Shown: positions 11,041-22,500 of the stretch, in pieces
How positions within the stretch are numbered: the stretch's first letter is position 1
Layout of the letters: each line of letters starts with the position of its first letter
Assembly: GCA_963920635.1 (NCBI GenBank)
Contig: OY987298.1
Location: 23,159,647 to 23,223,646 of the forward strand
Direction: 5' to 3'
Length of the DNA stretch: 64,000 nt
DNA from: Pseudeuparius sepicola
Taxonomy: Eukaryota; Arthropoda; Insecta; Coleoptera; Anthribidae
Position numbers and translations under genes: made by a program
Notes under the pieces: model-generated
Told to the model about the DNA's origin: nothing
Databases searched by the model: none
Seen by the model: the letters and a program-made list of their open reading frames with translations, nothing else

Positions 11041-11941
11041 GTAAAAGTCAATGGCGTAGATACGGGGGGGGGGTAGAGGGGGTAATTACCCCTCCCAAGA
11101 AAACCAAAACCTTATCCAAATTTACCAATGAAAGTAAGGATCTGATAGCTGCTAGTTTACTAAGCGAAATAGAACTTTGGAAAATTAAATTTAAAAATTT
11201 TAGCAAAGAAACTCTGCCAAATTCGGATTTTGAAACATTACCTTTGTGATCCTAATTGTATATCCAAAAATATATGAACTTTTGAAAATTCTGTGTACAC
11301 TGCCTGTAAGTGTAGCCTCGGCCGAAAGAAGTTTTTCATCTTTAAAAAGACTCAAATCTTGGTTGAGGTCCACTATGGGACAGGAGAGGCTTGTAGAATT
11401 GGCGCTTTTACATATTCACAGGGATATACAACCTTGCCCTGAAGCGGTGCTAAACAGATTTTCCAATAATAGTAACAAAAGGATTTTAGATTTAGTTCTA
11501 TAAAAACTCGTTTATGTGTGCATATATTTTAATTTTTTTTTATATTTTGACTGATTTTTTTTAGTTTCTAAATGTTTTTTTTTAAGATTAGGGTTTTTAA
11601 AGACTGATTTTTTTTTCTTGTTATTTTTTTTTTTGTTTTGTTCCTGTTTTCATCAAAGAAAAAGTATATATTTTATTTTTATATTTTTTATCATTTTTTA
11701 TTTTGAGTTTGTTTCAGTGTTCTTTGTTTTAAGTATATAGTACCTATAGTGTTATTCAATATATTACTAGTGTTGGTTTTATTTGGTTTTATAATAGTCT
11801 TTACTTATGCATACCTACCCACCTATAAAATCGCAATAAAACCTAATAATTGGGGAACAGACGAACTATAAATAGTAGGTATTACCATTACCCCCCCCCC
11901 CCCCCCCGGAAGAAAAAGCTATCTACGCCCTTGGTAAAAGT
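11041..11941 (+). mobile_element. hAT element with perfect 8-bp target duplication
   Basis: GTAAAAGT precedes the element (11041-11048) and follows it (11934-11941). The ends are CAATGGCGTAGATA and the complement of CAAGGGCGTAGATA, typical of hAT elements. Poly-G near the left end and poly-C at 11891-11907 lie just inside the termini. Only the C-terminal part of a transposase remains, so this 885-bp copy is internally deleted. It sits inside the foldback element at 10534-12148. Confidence 0.9.
11246..11503 (+). pseudogene. hAT transposase C-terminal dimerisation domain remnant
   Basis: The 85-residue frame reads YPKIYELLKILCTLPVSVAS followed by ERSFSSLKRLKSWLR and LALLHIHRDI. This is the hAT family C-terminal (Dimer_Tnp_hAT) signature, where the SxASxERSFS core packs the RNase H-like domain. 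Catalytic parts are absent. The frame's natural end, at a stop after RILDLVL, fits a genuine transposase C-terminus. Confidence 0.85.
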
Positions 11942-12329
11942 CTTTTATATTTTTAAAAATAAATTATTCTTGATGGTATTTCATGTTTTTGTATTTTTTG
12001 GGCACCCTCTATAAAAATCAAAAATTCTCTCCGTACACCATATTTTTTCGAGAAGCAGAAACTTTTATCGAGAATGACTTTTTGTCGAAAAATTAAATAT
12101 TTGGTCCATTTGTCTTGGAACTTGGGGACTCCATCCGCGGACACACTTTATAATACAAAAACCAATTTTGCTTTCCACGTAAGCTTTGATATTTTTTTTT
12201 TCGAACTCTTTCAAGAATACCTCTGACTATATCTATGTCTTTTTCATCTATGTTAGTAGGTTTTTCAATAGATAGATTCTAATGTTGAGTATACGCCAAA
12301 CGAATGTCAGTAAAAGAACGTTTCTAATA

Positions 12330-13000
12330 GAATAGTTATTTATGTACCAAGGCACCGAAGTTCAACTTTTTTATGACTCATGTGGAATTCAGTTGCCGAG
12401 GCCTCTGGCCGAGGCAAATAAACCACATTAGTCATAAAAAGAACTTCAGTGCCGAGGTACATATTATATTTATTTGAAATCGAAAAAAAAAAACGTTTTA
12501 TTAGGCGAAAAATAATAAGGGATAATCCCTCCATGAACCGACTACGTTGCTTGACTTTGACGATTGCTCTACCTAGGTCAAGTATGACCAGACACGGCAC
12601 ATACTGACAGAAAATCCAAACTTCTGCCTGTTGTGCAGCCTCCATGTAAAATAGATTAATATTCAAACCTACTAAAATATTTATACTGAAAGGTTGCGCT
12701 GTTATACTTATTGAAAAAATCTTGCAATAATGGGCTACTCCAGTGCCGATTTCTGAGCTTTTAATGATGATTTTGAGACACTTCACTGCCGCTTTGAAGA
12801 AATAGTTATTTATGTACCAAGGCACTGAAGTTCAACTTTTTATGACTCATGTGGAGTTTAGTTGCTGAGGCCTCTGGCCGAGGCAAATAAACCACATGAG
12901 TCATAAAAAAAACTTCAGTGCCTAGGTACATATTATATTTTTCTTGAAATCGGAAAAAAAAATGTTTTATTAGGCAAGAAAATAATAATAAGGGATCACC
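12330..13000. repeat. Direct duplication, each copy headed by a palindromic module
   Basis: A block starting ATAGTTATTTATGTACCAAG occurs at about 12330 and again at about 12799, with about 80-90% similarity by eye over at least 200 bp. Each copy begins with a foldback module of about 110 bp. In it GTACCAAGGCACYGAAGTTC is mirrored, and an inner CCACATKAGTCATAAAAA arm closes on TTGCYGAGGCCTCTGGCCGA. The open frame on the minus strand across the first copy has no recognisable motif. Confidence 0.7.
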
Positions 13001-14819
13001 CGTCCACGAACCGACTACGCCCGGCGTTGCTTGACTTTACCGATCGCTCTACCTAGGACAAGTATATAATGATGTACGGCACCTTCTGACATAAAAACCA
13101 AACTGCTGCTTCTTGTGCAGCCGACACAACAAATCTATTGATTTTCAAATTTACTAAAATATGTACACTGAAGGATTGCGCTTCTATAGGAAACAATTTC
13201 GCAATGTGTACGAAAAGTTAAATGAGCCTTTATCGGCCGGGTTTTGAATATTTGGTCACTTTTGACGGGCGATTTCTCCGCGTCTGATGTTTGATGTTGA
13301 CATCTCGCCAAGGCCTACTTATTGAAAAAATCGTACAATAATGGGCTACATTATTGTACGATTTCTGTGCTTTTAATGACGATTTTGGGACATTTTAATG
13401 CCGATTTCAAGAAAACACATTTTTATGTAATTTTGACAAAAAAGAGGAATGACAAACAGAACGTTGGGTGTTGTACTTTTGTATACTGAAGTAAAATTTT
13501 GATTTAGGATTTTGTTTTCAAGATATTGCAACTTGTTTGAATAAGTAGGTATGTGTTAATTTATTCTCATCTCCTATTTTTTCAAGAGTTTTTAAACGGA
13601 AAGCCATTTGCAGTAAATACTGGGGGGACAATGTTCCAAAACCCTCAAAATCTTTAAATTCCTCAAACTTCAATTCCTGGATTATTTATAGCTACGCTTA
13701 CTTTAAGATGTCACGTGCCTAATTCATATCAATTTCACAAAGGTAAATCAAGACATTCTTTGTAGTAATTAATAGAAATTTTGATTGAAAATTGCTTCCC
13801 ATATTAAGAAAACGTTTAAGTCTGGACACACTGATCCAGCATGTTTCATGGTGTGGGAGTACCAAAGGAGATTATAATCATCGCAACGGTTCTCCCCTCT
13901 AAACAAAATTTAATAAGGGCCCTTGTCTTGACAAAAAAAATTTGGAATATCCTTCACCTGAATATACACTTTAACACTTGAGTAAGGAAGAGGCTACATT
14001 AAAAAACCATTTGACGACAACTCTGGGTTAAAAAAACGCGTTAAATAAAATAAATAAAACAAGGAGCAAACAATTATTATTTAATTGCCCATTAGTATAT
14101 CAACAGTTTTTTCTTTGAGTAAACACCTATTCGTTCTTACCTCTTGCTTTACTCATTTTATATTGGACCAATTCATAAGGAGTCTTATAGCAATTAGTAT
14201 CTAATAAATACCAAACCAGCAAGACCAACAACCAAGATAACGAAAATCCTACTTCGTCAGGCAACTGTAACTCCCCTCGAACAATTCACACCGGAAAGGT
14301 AGCTATAGTTTTAGGAACACCCAGTTGTTAAATGCTGAGTATTGAATTTGAAACAGTCTGCAAAGTTTTCCAGAATAGGAAAGTAGAACTCTGCCTGCTA
14401 AAAAATGTTGGTAATTATGAACTAGTTCCAAGAAATTTAGAAAAATGCTATTGCGGAATCAAATTTTGTAGTGCCTTTATTTATTATCTGTCCAAATTAA
14501 TTGGCACAAAAATAATATTTACTTTAGGTAACTGTCACACTTTTTATATGAACTTTTTATTCTTATATTATTATTATAGGTATATGTTACTAATGTTACT
14601 GTGGGAGGCAACGGTCGTTAAGAATAAAAGAAAATTTAGAAAAGGTATACAAGGTAATAAACTTTATTTTTCACTTAAAAACAGCTACCTATGTAAGATA
14701 AAAAGTTATAAAGTTTAAAATAAAAGCAATACTTATATCAAGGTAAATCAGAATGCCTTCCTGGGAATGTCAAATATTAAAGTATAGAACTATTAATGTC
14801 AGCACAATATATACTCTAA
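13001..14819. other. Unassigned AT-rich interval
   Basis: No supported gene or transposon end was found. A 128-residue plus-strand frame at 14332-14718 has no recognisable domain, AT-driven residue use and no splice context. It is treated as chance. Confidence 0.4.
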
Positions 14820-15536
14820 TACAGGGTGGGCCAATAGTGCGGGAACGGAATATTGTGGGTTTATTGAGACATATTTTGATAAAGCAATACCAGTACATGG
14901 TGGTGGGTATGTAAGGCTACCAAACTAAAATATTTTCACTTGAATCGCAGCACGTATACTGGGTGATTCAAACCAAAATTATATATTTTTAAATAGAACA
15001 CCCTGTATTTTATTGCATATTTGGATTCCCCAGTTAATTTAAGTTGGACCATACATGGTGCCTAAAACTCATGGTGTAGAATATACAGGGCATTTCTTGA
15101 AAAAGTGGAGGTTGGGGCAAAGTCATATTTTGGCAATATACCAGATCTCAGGAGGCTATGATTTTGTGTGGTAACTAAGCATGAACTGTGCCGATACTAA
15201 CCAGAAACTCAGCAGCCAAACTCATATGTTGTGCGTGAAATCAATGTCAAAACTTAAATTTTTTTAATCGCGGCTAACTTGATTTTTTCAAATGGAACCA
15301 TATAATTTTCTTCAGTTTATTGGACACGTCTCTTTGTCCTCTTTATACTGATATAGGGTTGTGGGTAGCTATCTCCAACTATAATAACTGGAAAAGCTGA
15401 CTTAAAACTTAAATTCTTTGTAAAGGAAAATGTACGCATTGTTATTTTATTTTAAAAGATGTGAAATTAAAATGAATTTTTATTCTCATAACTACATAAT
15501 AATTATCAACAATAAACATGTGAGATAGATACCTAA

Positions 15537-16355
15537 TTAAAATAAATGTTCAAAATGGCGACCTTGCTCATTCAAACACATCTGAATTCTGCTGAAAAAC
15601 GAATTTCGTACTCTTTCGAGCATGTCCGGAGTGACAGTTGTAAAGGCATCCCTAATACGCCTTTTCATGTCATCGACATCGGTGGGCTGCGTTTGGTAGA
15701 CAATATCCTTTATATGCCCCCATAGGAAAAAATCACAGGGAGTGATGTCAGGAGATCTTGGTGGCCAACGAGTTGGTCCTGCTCTGCCTATCCAACGATT
15801 TGCAAATTCTTCATTGAGCCATTCTGTTACAAGACGAGCGTGATGGGATGGTGCACCATCCTGTTGAAAGTACATGTCCCGTCTCAGTTGAAGAGGAACA
15901 TCATCCAATAATTGAAATAGATTTTGGTTCAAAAAATTATAATATTTTTCACCATTTAACGCTCCGTCAAAAAAATACGGACCTACAACCATTGACGTTC
16001 CAAAAATGCCAGCCCAAACATTAACAACCCAACGATTTTGAGAGTGCACTCTGAATTGTCGCGGATTTACATCAGAATAATAATGAAAATTCCGTCTGTT
16101 GACAAATCCATTACGATGAAAAGAACATTCATCAGTAAACAAAACTGACTCATAGATGTTATAGTTTTGTTGCATCCACAAACAAAAATTTATTCTGTTT
16201 AAGAAATCTTGTTCTTTTAGTTCCTGATGCATCTGTATATGAAACGGGTGAAATTTGTTTTTCACTAGCATACGCCGAATAGATGTTCTGCCTATTTCTA
16301 ATTGATCTGCTAGTTGGCGTGTGCTTATGTGGGGGTTTTCTATAACTGACATCAA
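15537..16355 (-). pseudogene. Mariner-like transposase, catalytic part (single frameshift upstream)
   Basis: The 272-residue frame is the C-terminal four-fifths of an IS630/Tc1/mariner transposase. It holds a second helix-turn-helix (STRQLADQLEIGRTSIRRM, about residues 11-29). The catalytic aspartates are D75 in VLFTDECSF, D166 in YFQQDGAPSHHA and D203 in RSPDITPCDFFLWG. There are 36 residues between the last two, unlike the 34 of classic mariner. The catalytic residues are intact. The N-terminal part is in another frame (16159-16590), and one indel near 16355-16370 separates the two. This could be an inactivating mutation, a sequencing error or, less likely, programmed frameshifting. Confidence 0.85.
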
Positions 16356-16359
16356 AACT

Positions 16360-16590
16360 CTTTAATTCGTTATCGTCATTGGTGACACTCTTTTTTCTTG
16401 TATTTTTTGAATAGTTGACGCATCCAGTATTGACGAATCTATCTAATAGTTCTTGAAAAGCTTTTCTTCTTGGTTGCCGCCGATCAGGATAACGTACCTT
16501 GTACATTCGGCTCGCCAATAAACAATTTCTGTCGCATTCTCCCAAAACGAAAACCATGTCTACTAATTCCCTTTTAGAAAAAGTACTCAT
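16360..16590 (-). pseudogene. Mariner-like transposase N-terminal helix-turn-helix part
   Basis: The frame starts MSTFSKRELVDMVFVLGECD and includes YPDRRQPRRKAFQELLDRF, the N-terminal DNA-binding helix-turn-helix of the same transposase. It continues to about NDDNELK, where the reading frame must shift to enter the catalytic part. The same YPxRRQPxRxxFxxL signature occurs at 63256-63507, so the element starting at 62667 is a relative. Confidence 0.8.
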
Positions 16591-17361
16591 TTTCTTTGGA
16601 ATAGATAAAAACGCGACAAAACGAAAAGCCGGAGAAAAATATTATTTGTTTCTTGACAGTAACAGATGTAACAGATTGTTTTATTTCCATGGCTTACTTT
16701 TGTTTTTCAAAGCATGCTTGCTTTAACCATATAAGTATAGCGAAGCAGCTACTAAGTATTAATTATTGCTTTTCCAGATATTATAGTTGGAGATAGCTAC
16801 CCACAACCCTATATCGGTATAAAGAGGACAAAAAGACGTGTCCAATAAACTGAAGAAAATTATATGGTTCCATTTGAAAAAATCAAGTTAGCCGCGATTA
16901 AAAAAAAATTAAGTTTTGACATTGATTTCACGCAAAACATATGGGTTTGGCTGCTGAGTTTCTAGTTAGTATCGGCACAGTTCATGCTTAGTTACCACAC
17001 AAAATCATAGCCTCCTGAGATCTGGTATATTGCCAAAATATCACTTTGCCCCAACCTCCACTTTTTCAAGAAATGCCCTGTATCTTCTACACCATGAGTT
17101 TTAGACACCATGTATGGTACATAAAGTCCAACTTAAATTAACTGGGGAATCCAAATATGCAATAAAATACAGGGTGTTCTATTTAAAAAAACATAAGTTT
17201 GGTTTGAATCACCCAGTATACGTGCTGCGATTCAAATGAAAATATTTTAGTTTGGTAGCCTTACATACCCACCACCATGTACAGGTATTGCTTTATCAAA
17301 ATATGTCTCAATAAACCCACAATATTCCGTTCCCCCACTATTGGCCCACCCTGTATATATA

Positions 17362-18494
17362 CAGGGTGTTCCTTAATGACATGCTAATACTTAAGGGGGT
17401 TATTCTTCAGCACATTTTAAGAAAGAAACTTCATATGAACGTATGTAGTAAACGTCCTAACTTTTGAGATACAGGGCGTTAAAGTTCATTTTTTTAAATT
17501 GAATTTTGGCTACATCTCCCGAAATAATCAAGCTGCTGAACTGAAATTTGGCACTGCTATGTTTTCGGGGATGGAGAATAAGCTGAAAATGTCAATTTCA
17601 CCGTATCTCACAGAGGGCGCCACTTGCGCTGTTTTTTCATCACGCTTTTACGCGTAACTTTTTTGAGGTTATCTTTTTGGTCCTGCAGGTCCATCACTCT
17701 TGTTTCATAACGATTAAATCAACCGTTCGCGTTGAAATTACCAAAACGTTCTCCAAAACACCTGTTGACTTCAATATTCGAAACATAAAATTTTCACCTA
17801 CCACCTTCAAGTGTTACAGATCAACTGTACCATTTAAACTGAGAAAAAATCCCTATGAACAATGTACCAAAAATTATTCGCTTGTAAAATGGAAAGGATT
17901 GAATTTGACAAAATTCGAACACTCTATTTCAAGAAAACCAATGGTGTTTTGACCAATGCCCATTTGGCATTTTTTTCATCATTTTGAATGTACAGTTGAT
18001 CTTTAACACTTGAAGGTGGTAGGTGAAAATTTTATGTTTCGAATATTTGAATCAACAGGTGTTTTGGAGAACGTTTTGGTAATTTCAACGCAAACGGTTG
18101 ATTTAATCGTTATGAAACAAGAGTACCTTTTTCTTGCAGAATGAAAAGATGCACTAAAATGATGGACCTGCAGGACCAAAAAGATAACCTCAAGAAAGTT
18201 ACGCGTAAAAGCGTGATCAAAAAACAGCGCAAGTGGCGCCCTCTGCGAGATACGGTGAAATTGACATTTTCAGCTTATTCTCCATTCCCGAAAACATAGC
18301 AGTGCCAAATTTCAGTTCAGCAGCTTGATTATTTCGGGAGATGTAGCCAAAATTCAATTTAAAAAAATGAACTTTAACGCCCTGTATCTCAAAAGTTAGG
18401 ACGTTTACGACATACGTTCATATGAAGTTTCTTTCTTAAAATGGGCCCAAGAATAACCCCCTTAAGTATTAGCATGTCATTAAGGAACACCCTG
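17362..18494. mobile_element. Near-perfect foldback element (CAGGGTGTTCCTTAATG ends)
   Basis: The ends CAGGGTGTTCCTTAATGACA and complement are flanked by TA. The two arms of about 550 bp are almost exact inverted copies with a short spacer near 17950-17990. They carry GGGCGCCACTTGCGCTG and AATCAAGCTGCTGAACTGAA. The element begins 8 bp after the previous transposon ends. A partial copy of the arm lies at 30850-31190. No coding sequence was seen. Confidence 0.85.
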
Positions 18495-18686
18495 TATAAT
18501 ACTGTAGGAGAAACAAATATTAATATCAAACATTAAATTTAAAAATTCTTAAATACTAACAATGGGACAATTATTATCATAGTCTTTTTGTTTCAAAATT
18601 ATTTGTATAACAAAATAAACTTTAATAAAATAGGTATATCTGAATATTTTTATTTTGCCGCAGTGTAACAGTAATATATTTATGTA

Positions 18687-19906
18687 CAGTGTGTTTGACT
18701 TCAAGTCGAGACAATTCATTATTTTTTTACGGGTTGACCGATTTTCAAAAACTTTTTTTTTTAAATATAGTGCTCCGAAAGATCTACATTTTGACACTAA
18801 TTTTTTTCAGATTCGTCTTTTCCATGACCTACTACGATCAAAATTATACCCCAAAAAACTGCAAAAGTACATTAGGCATTTTTCTAGGAAAAAAATGAAT
18901 AGCACAGTCGTATTGGCCATACCCGAAAACCCTATATACCAAGTTTCACGGTCATAACTTATACAGGGTGTTCACAAAATAGCTTCAAACATAGCAAAAT
19001 TTTTCGGAGTACTTTGTACAAACACCGAGAGATATTTTAAAATTATTTCTTTGCAGTTTGATTAGGGCTCACATAAGCTATCAATTCCCACGATTTCATG
19101 GCCCTGTCTTAGACAGGGCGTTCGCATTAAAAATACAAAAATAAAAAAAAAACGATTTTTCTCTTGGTGTTTTTTTATTTTTTTTACATTTTTTTCTACA
19201 ATTTTAACTTATGCCTATTAAAAAACATAAACAATATTAAATTTTAGAAAGTATTTTCAATAAAAACACCCCATTTTTTATTTGAAAAAATTTAAAAATT
19301 GATTGGTATCCACGTATCCAGGGTGCCCTTTATTGAAAATACTTTCTAAAATTTAATATTGTTTATGTTTTTTAATAGGCATAAGTTAAAATTGTAGAAA
19401 AAAAATGTAAAAAAAACACCAAGAGAAAAATCGATTTTTTTTTCGATTTTTGTATTTTTAATGCGAACGCCCTGTCTAAGGCAAGACCATGAAATCGTGG
19501 GAATTGATAGCTTATGTGAGCCCTAATCAAACTGCAAAGAAATAATTTTAAAATATCTCTCGGTGTTTGTACAGAGTACTCCGAAAAACCGTATTTTTGA
19601 TATGTTTGAAGCTATTTTGTGAACGCCCTGTATAAGTTATGACCGTGAAACTTGGTATGTGGGGTTTTCGGGTATGGCCAATACGATTGTGCTATTCATT
19701 TTTTTCCTAAAAAAATGCCTAATGTACTTTTGCAGTTTTTGGGGGTATAATTTTGATCGTAGTATGTCATTGAAAAGACGAATCTGAAAAAAAATAGTGT
19801 CAAAATATAGATCTTTCGGAGCACTATATTTTAAAAAAAAAGTTTTTGAAAATCGGTCAACCCGTAAAAAATAATGAATTGTCTCGACTTGAAGTGAAAC
19901 ACACTG
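18687..19906. mobile_element. Foldback element (CAGTGTGTTTGACTTCAAG ends)
   Basis: CAGTGTGTTTGACTTCAAGT and its complement (with GTTTCAC for GTTTGAC) are flanked by TA. The arms, about 600 bp each, are near-identical inverted copies meeting near 19300. The open frames at 18655-18957 and 19637-19942 are the same arm sequence read outward-in, so they are not genes. The arms carry inner CAGGGTGTTC and AGGGCGTTCGCAT words resembling MITE ends. Confidence 0.85.
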
Positions 19907-20577
19907 TAGACTGATAGAACAGCAAGTAATGTTTTTATACAAAATTGTTTTTTCCTATAACATAAAAGTTATTTTTTACTAAAATGTGTCTGAAAAACTT
20001 TATTTAGGTACGAGTGACAAACACTATTTTTTGTCATACGCTCCCAAAATTTTGTTACACCCTTCTTACAGTTCTTCAGAACGCCTAAATTTGCAAATTT
20101 TCCATAATTTTTGAAATCATAATGTTCGAAAAAGTTGGCTTAGAAATTGATATCGTAGCAACAAGTTTGTTTATTTGATAATTTTGTCATGTCATTCATT
20201 CATTTAGGGACTAGGCCGAAAAAGAATCATTTTACAGACTTAAATGAGTCCGTAAAATAGCTATTTTTGGCGTATAACCAAAAAAGTAACAGTAAAGTAG
20301 GTAGTTCAGCAAAGTGCGTTTTACTAAAATAGAAATATAGGTCTGGCTATCACTTTAAAACTTACTGCTATAGGTAAAAAAACTCAGCAAAAAGTTCTCC
20401 CCTGGGCATTTTCTCAATGTGACGCATTGTTGGCATTCCAGTCCTCAGCCATTTCTGGTGTACTTCTCTAACGTCGGCGAGACAGTTTACGTTTCAATTC
20501 GCCCAAAATTCGATTTTTGGTTAATTAGTTATAATAATTTCGCTTCAACGTTAAAATATTCGTTTCTTTCGCCGCAG
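19907..20577. other. Intronic interval upstream of exon 20578
   Basis: No repeat ends or genes were recognised. The last 50 bases lead into a TTTCGTTTCTTTCGCCGCAG-type pyrimidine-rich splice acceptor. Confidence 0.4.
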
Positions 20578-20803
20578 ACACAAGAAGTCCAGCCGCCGCC
20601 ACTCGCCCAGCCACACGTCATCTTCCTCGCCCAATCAGCAGCAGCAGCAGCAGCAGACCAAGTTCCCGTTCGACGAGAGGCGACCGTCGCACGTGTCAGC
20701 AGCTCGAGCTACGCCGCCTCTTCCGGACCTGCGCGTTGATTTCTTTAACGACACGCATGCGCAGAAGCGAGGCAGCGTCTGCCTCAACAAGTGCTTAAGA
20801 GAG
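20578..20803 (+). CDS. Second coding exon: Ser/Arg-rich and polyQ
   Basis: The acceptor GCCGCAG ends at 20577 and a strong GTGAGT donor starts at 20804. One base completes the Arg codon split from exon 10056-10231, followed by 75 full codons, ending in phase 0. The translation begins HKKSSRRHSPSHTSSSSP, has a run of seven Gln and then DERRPSHVSAARATPPLP. It ends RGSVCLNKCLRE. The G+C-rich third positions contrast with the AT-rich introns. The family is not recognised. The Ser/Arg and Gln tracts suggest a disordered segment, and the CLNKCLRE end may begin a more structured region. Confidence 0.75.
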
Positions 20804-22500
20804 GTGAGTGTGACGGACCGACCTATGCAAAGATGTCAGGACGGGAATTTGTTGGCTTGTCTCGAGATCCGCAAAGCAAGAAGTTTGACTCCTGTTGAGA
20901 GAGAGAACAAATCTGATGAACTCATGGAAATGCTGACAATACTGACGACCAGGGCCAACGCCAACTACATCATCTGGCAGCATTCCTGTGACGTCGGCAT
21001 CCCTCTCTCCGAGGCCAACGATAAAGACAGGCCATGGCGCTAACGCAGAATCGCGTAGTCACGTGAAGTAGAAAAAACACATTTCGTAACAATTTGGCGA
21101 GTTTCCTTTCATCTATTACATTATTGGTTTTGTGCATCCAGGCTTGCTCTAATCGTTTTTTCAAAATTTTTAACCTGCCTCAGCTGTTTTGGGCTGAGAG
21201 TTAAACGGCACTGCACTCAAATATTTTGGCACATTCTCAAAAATTGTTGGGACAGCACCTTCCTTTAGCTTAGGTGATATTCTTTATATAGGTATTTTCC
21301 TTCCCACAACACATTATTTGTCCACTTTAATTGCTTCACTTTCTTGAAAATGTGTTAGCCAGTTTTTTAGAAATTAAATCTCAGTTGGAATTTGACGAAT
21401 CCATTTTTGGCGCAAATTTTCGTCCCGAGGCAAAGCAAATGTTGTTATGGTGATATTTTCTTCCTGCCTTTTGTAATATATATAAAACTCACCTCATTAT
21501 ACTGTAAATATTGACGAGGTCCCAGTTGATCGGCAGCGTGAAAGGCCGAATAGGAACCGTATCAGGGCGTGGGTCGACAACGAAAATCCTCGAGTACGTT
21601 ACAACACTGATTTATTTCGCACAAGGTGAATGGTGAATACAAAATACACAAAACCGAACGTGGTCAACGGGAACGGCTTCCAGCCACCCGGACCGACTGA
21701 ACTCGCGGATCTCCCGTAGCAGTTCACCCCTCTGTGTCTCAGGCTCCACTGTCCAATCCAATACTAATACTGTCCCATGTCCATAATAGTCCATTTCGGG
21801 TTCCGTATTTTTTGGTTCGGGGGAGAATTCCCCTTACAGCGCTCAAGCGTCGCGTTGCGTCGATGCGAGCGGCACCAATACTCTTGGACGGCACGACTCC
21901 CACCCAGACACCCAGAGGCCATAATAACACCTGGGCGGTTCCCCTCCGCCAGGACACACGAGCACTAGACACAAACAACCAGTTTCTAAAATATGAACTA
22001 AGACGTTTAAAAACACTTTAAACATTTACAACTTCTCAAAACCCAAGCTGTCGCTTTCAGTTATGTGACAAATGACATGCAACGTCGGACTAAGATGGCC
22101 ACGTGATTTTTGTGCGCCATGGCCTGTCTTTATCGTAGGCCTTGCCCTCTCTCTCTACGATAATAAGGTAACCTTCTTGTTGGGCGGCTTGGGATTGTCT
22201 GACATTCCGTGACTCTTGCGTCTAATGACTTTTTGTACTCATTCAAAAACTTGTAGTGTGTTTTTGTGATCACGTATCGTCCAACCCCGCTCTCCTCCTA
22301 ACTTCATTCATTTCTTCGCCGAATTGAATGGTCACTCAAAAAATATTGTTTTAGTAGAAAACATAGTTGGTATAGATACTACAAACCAATTCAAAAGATA
22401 AGATACTTACTTAAAATTGTTCAGTAATAATATGCATTCATATAGAATCTACTTGAAAATTGGCAACATTTTTTTTGACATGGCAAATAATAATTTCAGC
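20804..22500. other. Intron interval with a possible unclassified element
   Basis: GATAAAGACAGGCCATGGCG at 21020-21039 recurs inverted at 22115-22134, with CACGTG and flanking words also mirrored. This suggests an element of about 1.1 kb with imperfect termini. The moderately GC-rich sequence at 21520-21990 within it has no recognisable coding domain. The frame that continues past the donor at 20804 has no homology signal and is taken as read-through. Confidence 0.35.

Larger units (their letters stand above)
10534..12148. mobile_element. Foldback element with about 160-bp arms, split by a hAT insertion
   Basis: The left end, CAGTGTGGCCGCGGATGGAG, follows TA at 10532-10533. The right end is its near complement, ending CACACTT before TA at 12149-12150. 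The arms share GGACAAATGGACC, AAAGTCATTCTCGATAAAA and GGAGAGAATTTTTGAT-type words in mirror order. Internal sequence contains diverged repeats around CGTGTCCGATTGT. A hAT element occupies 11049-11933. Confidence 0.85.
14822..17353 (-). mobile_element. Mariner-like transposon with about 560-bp terminal inverted repeats
   Basis: The ends are CAGGGTGGGCCAATAGTG and its complement, flanked by TA at 14820-14821 and 17354-17355. The arms (about 14822-15400 and 16775-17353) are near-identical in mirror order over their whole length. Between them lies a transposase in two overlapping frames on the minus strand. The coding capacity is almost complete, and the arms are very similar to each other, which suggests a fairly recent insertion. 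Confidence 0.9.

Noticed and set aside
12340..12825. 161-residue minus-strand frame
   Set aside because: It spans a duplicated palindromic module, has no recognisable domain, and the second copy does not keep the frame.
18655..19942. Two similar frames of about 100 residues on opposite strands
   Set aside because: They are the two arms of one foldback element read symmetrically, with low-complexity translation.
20804..21043. Open frame continuing about 80 codons past the exon at 20578-20803
   Set aside because: A strong GTGAGT donor ends the exon, the next exon is in phase, and the read-through part enters sequence that recurs inverted at 22115.
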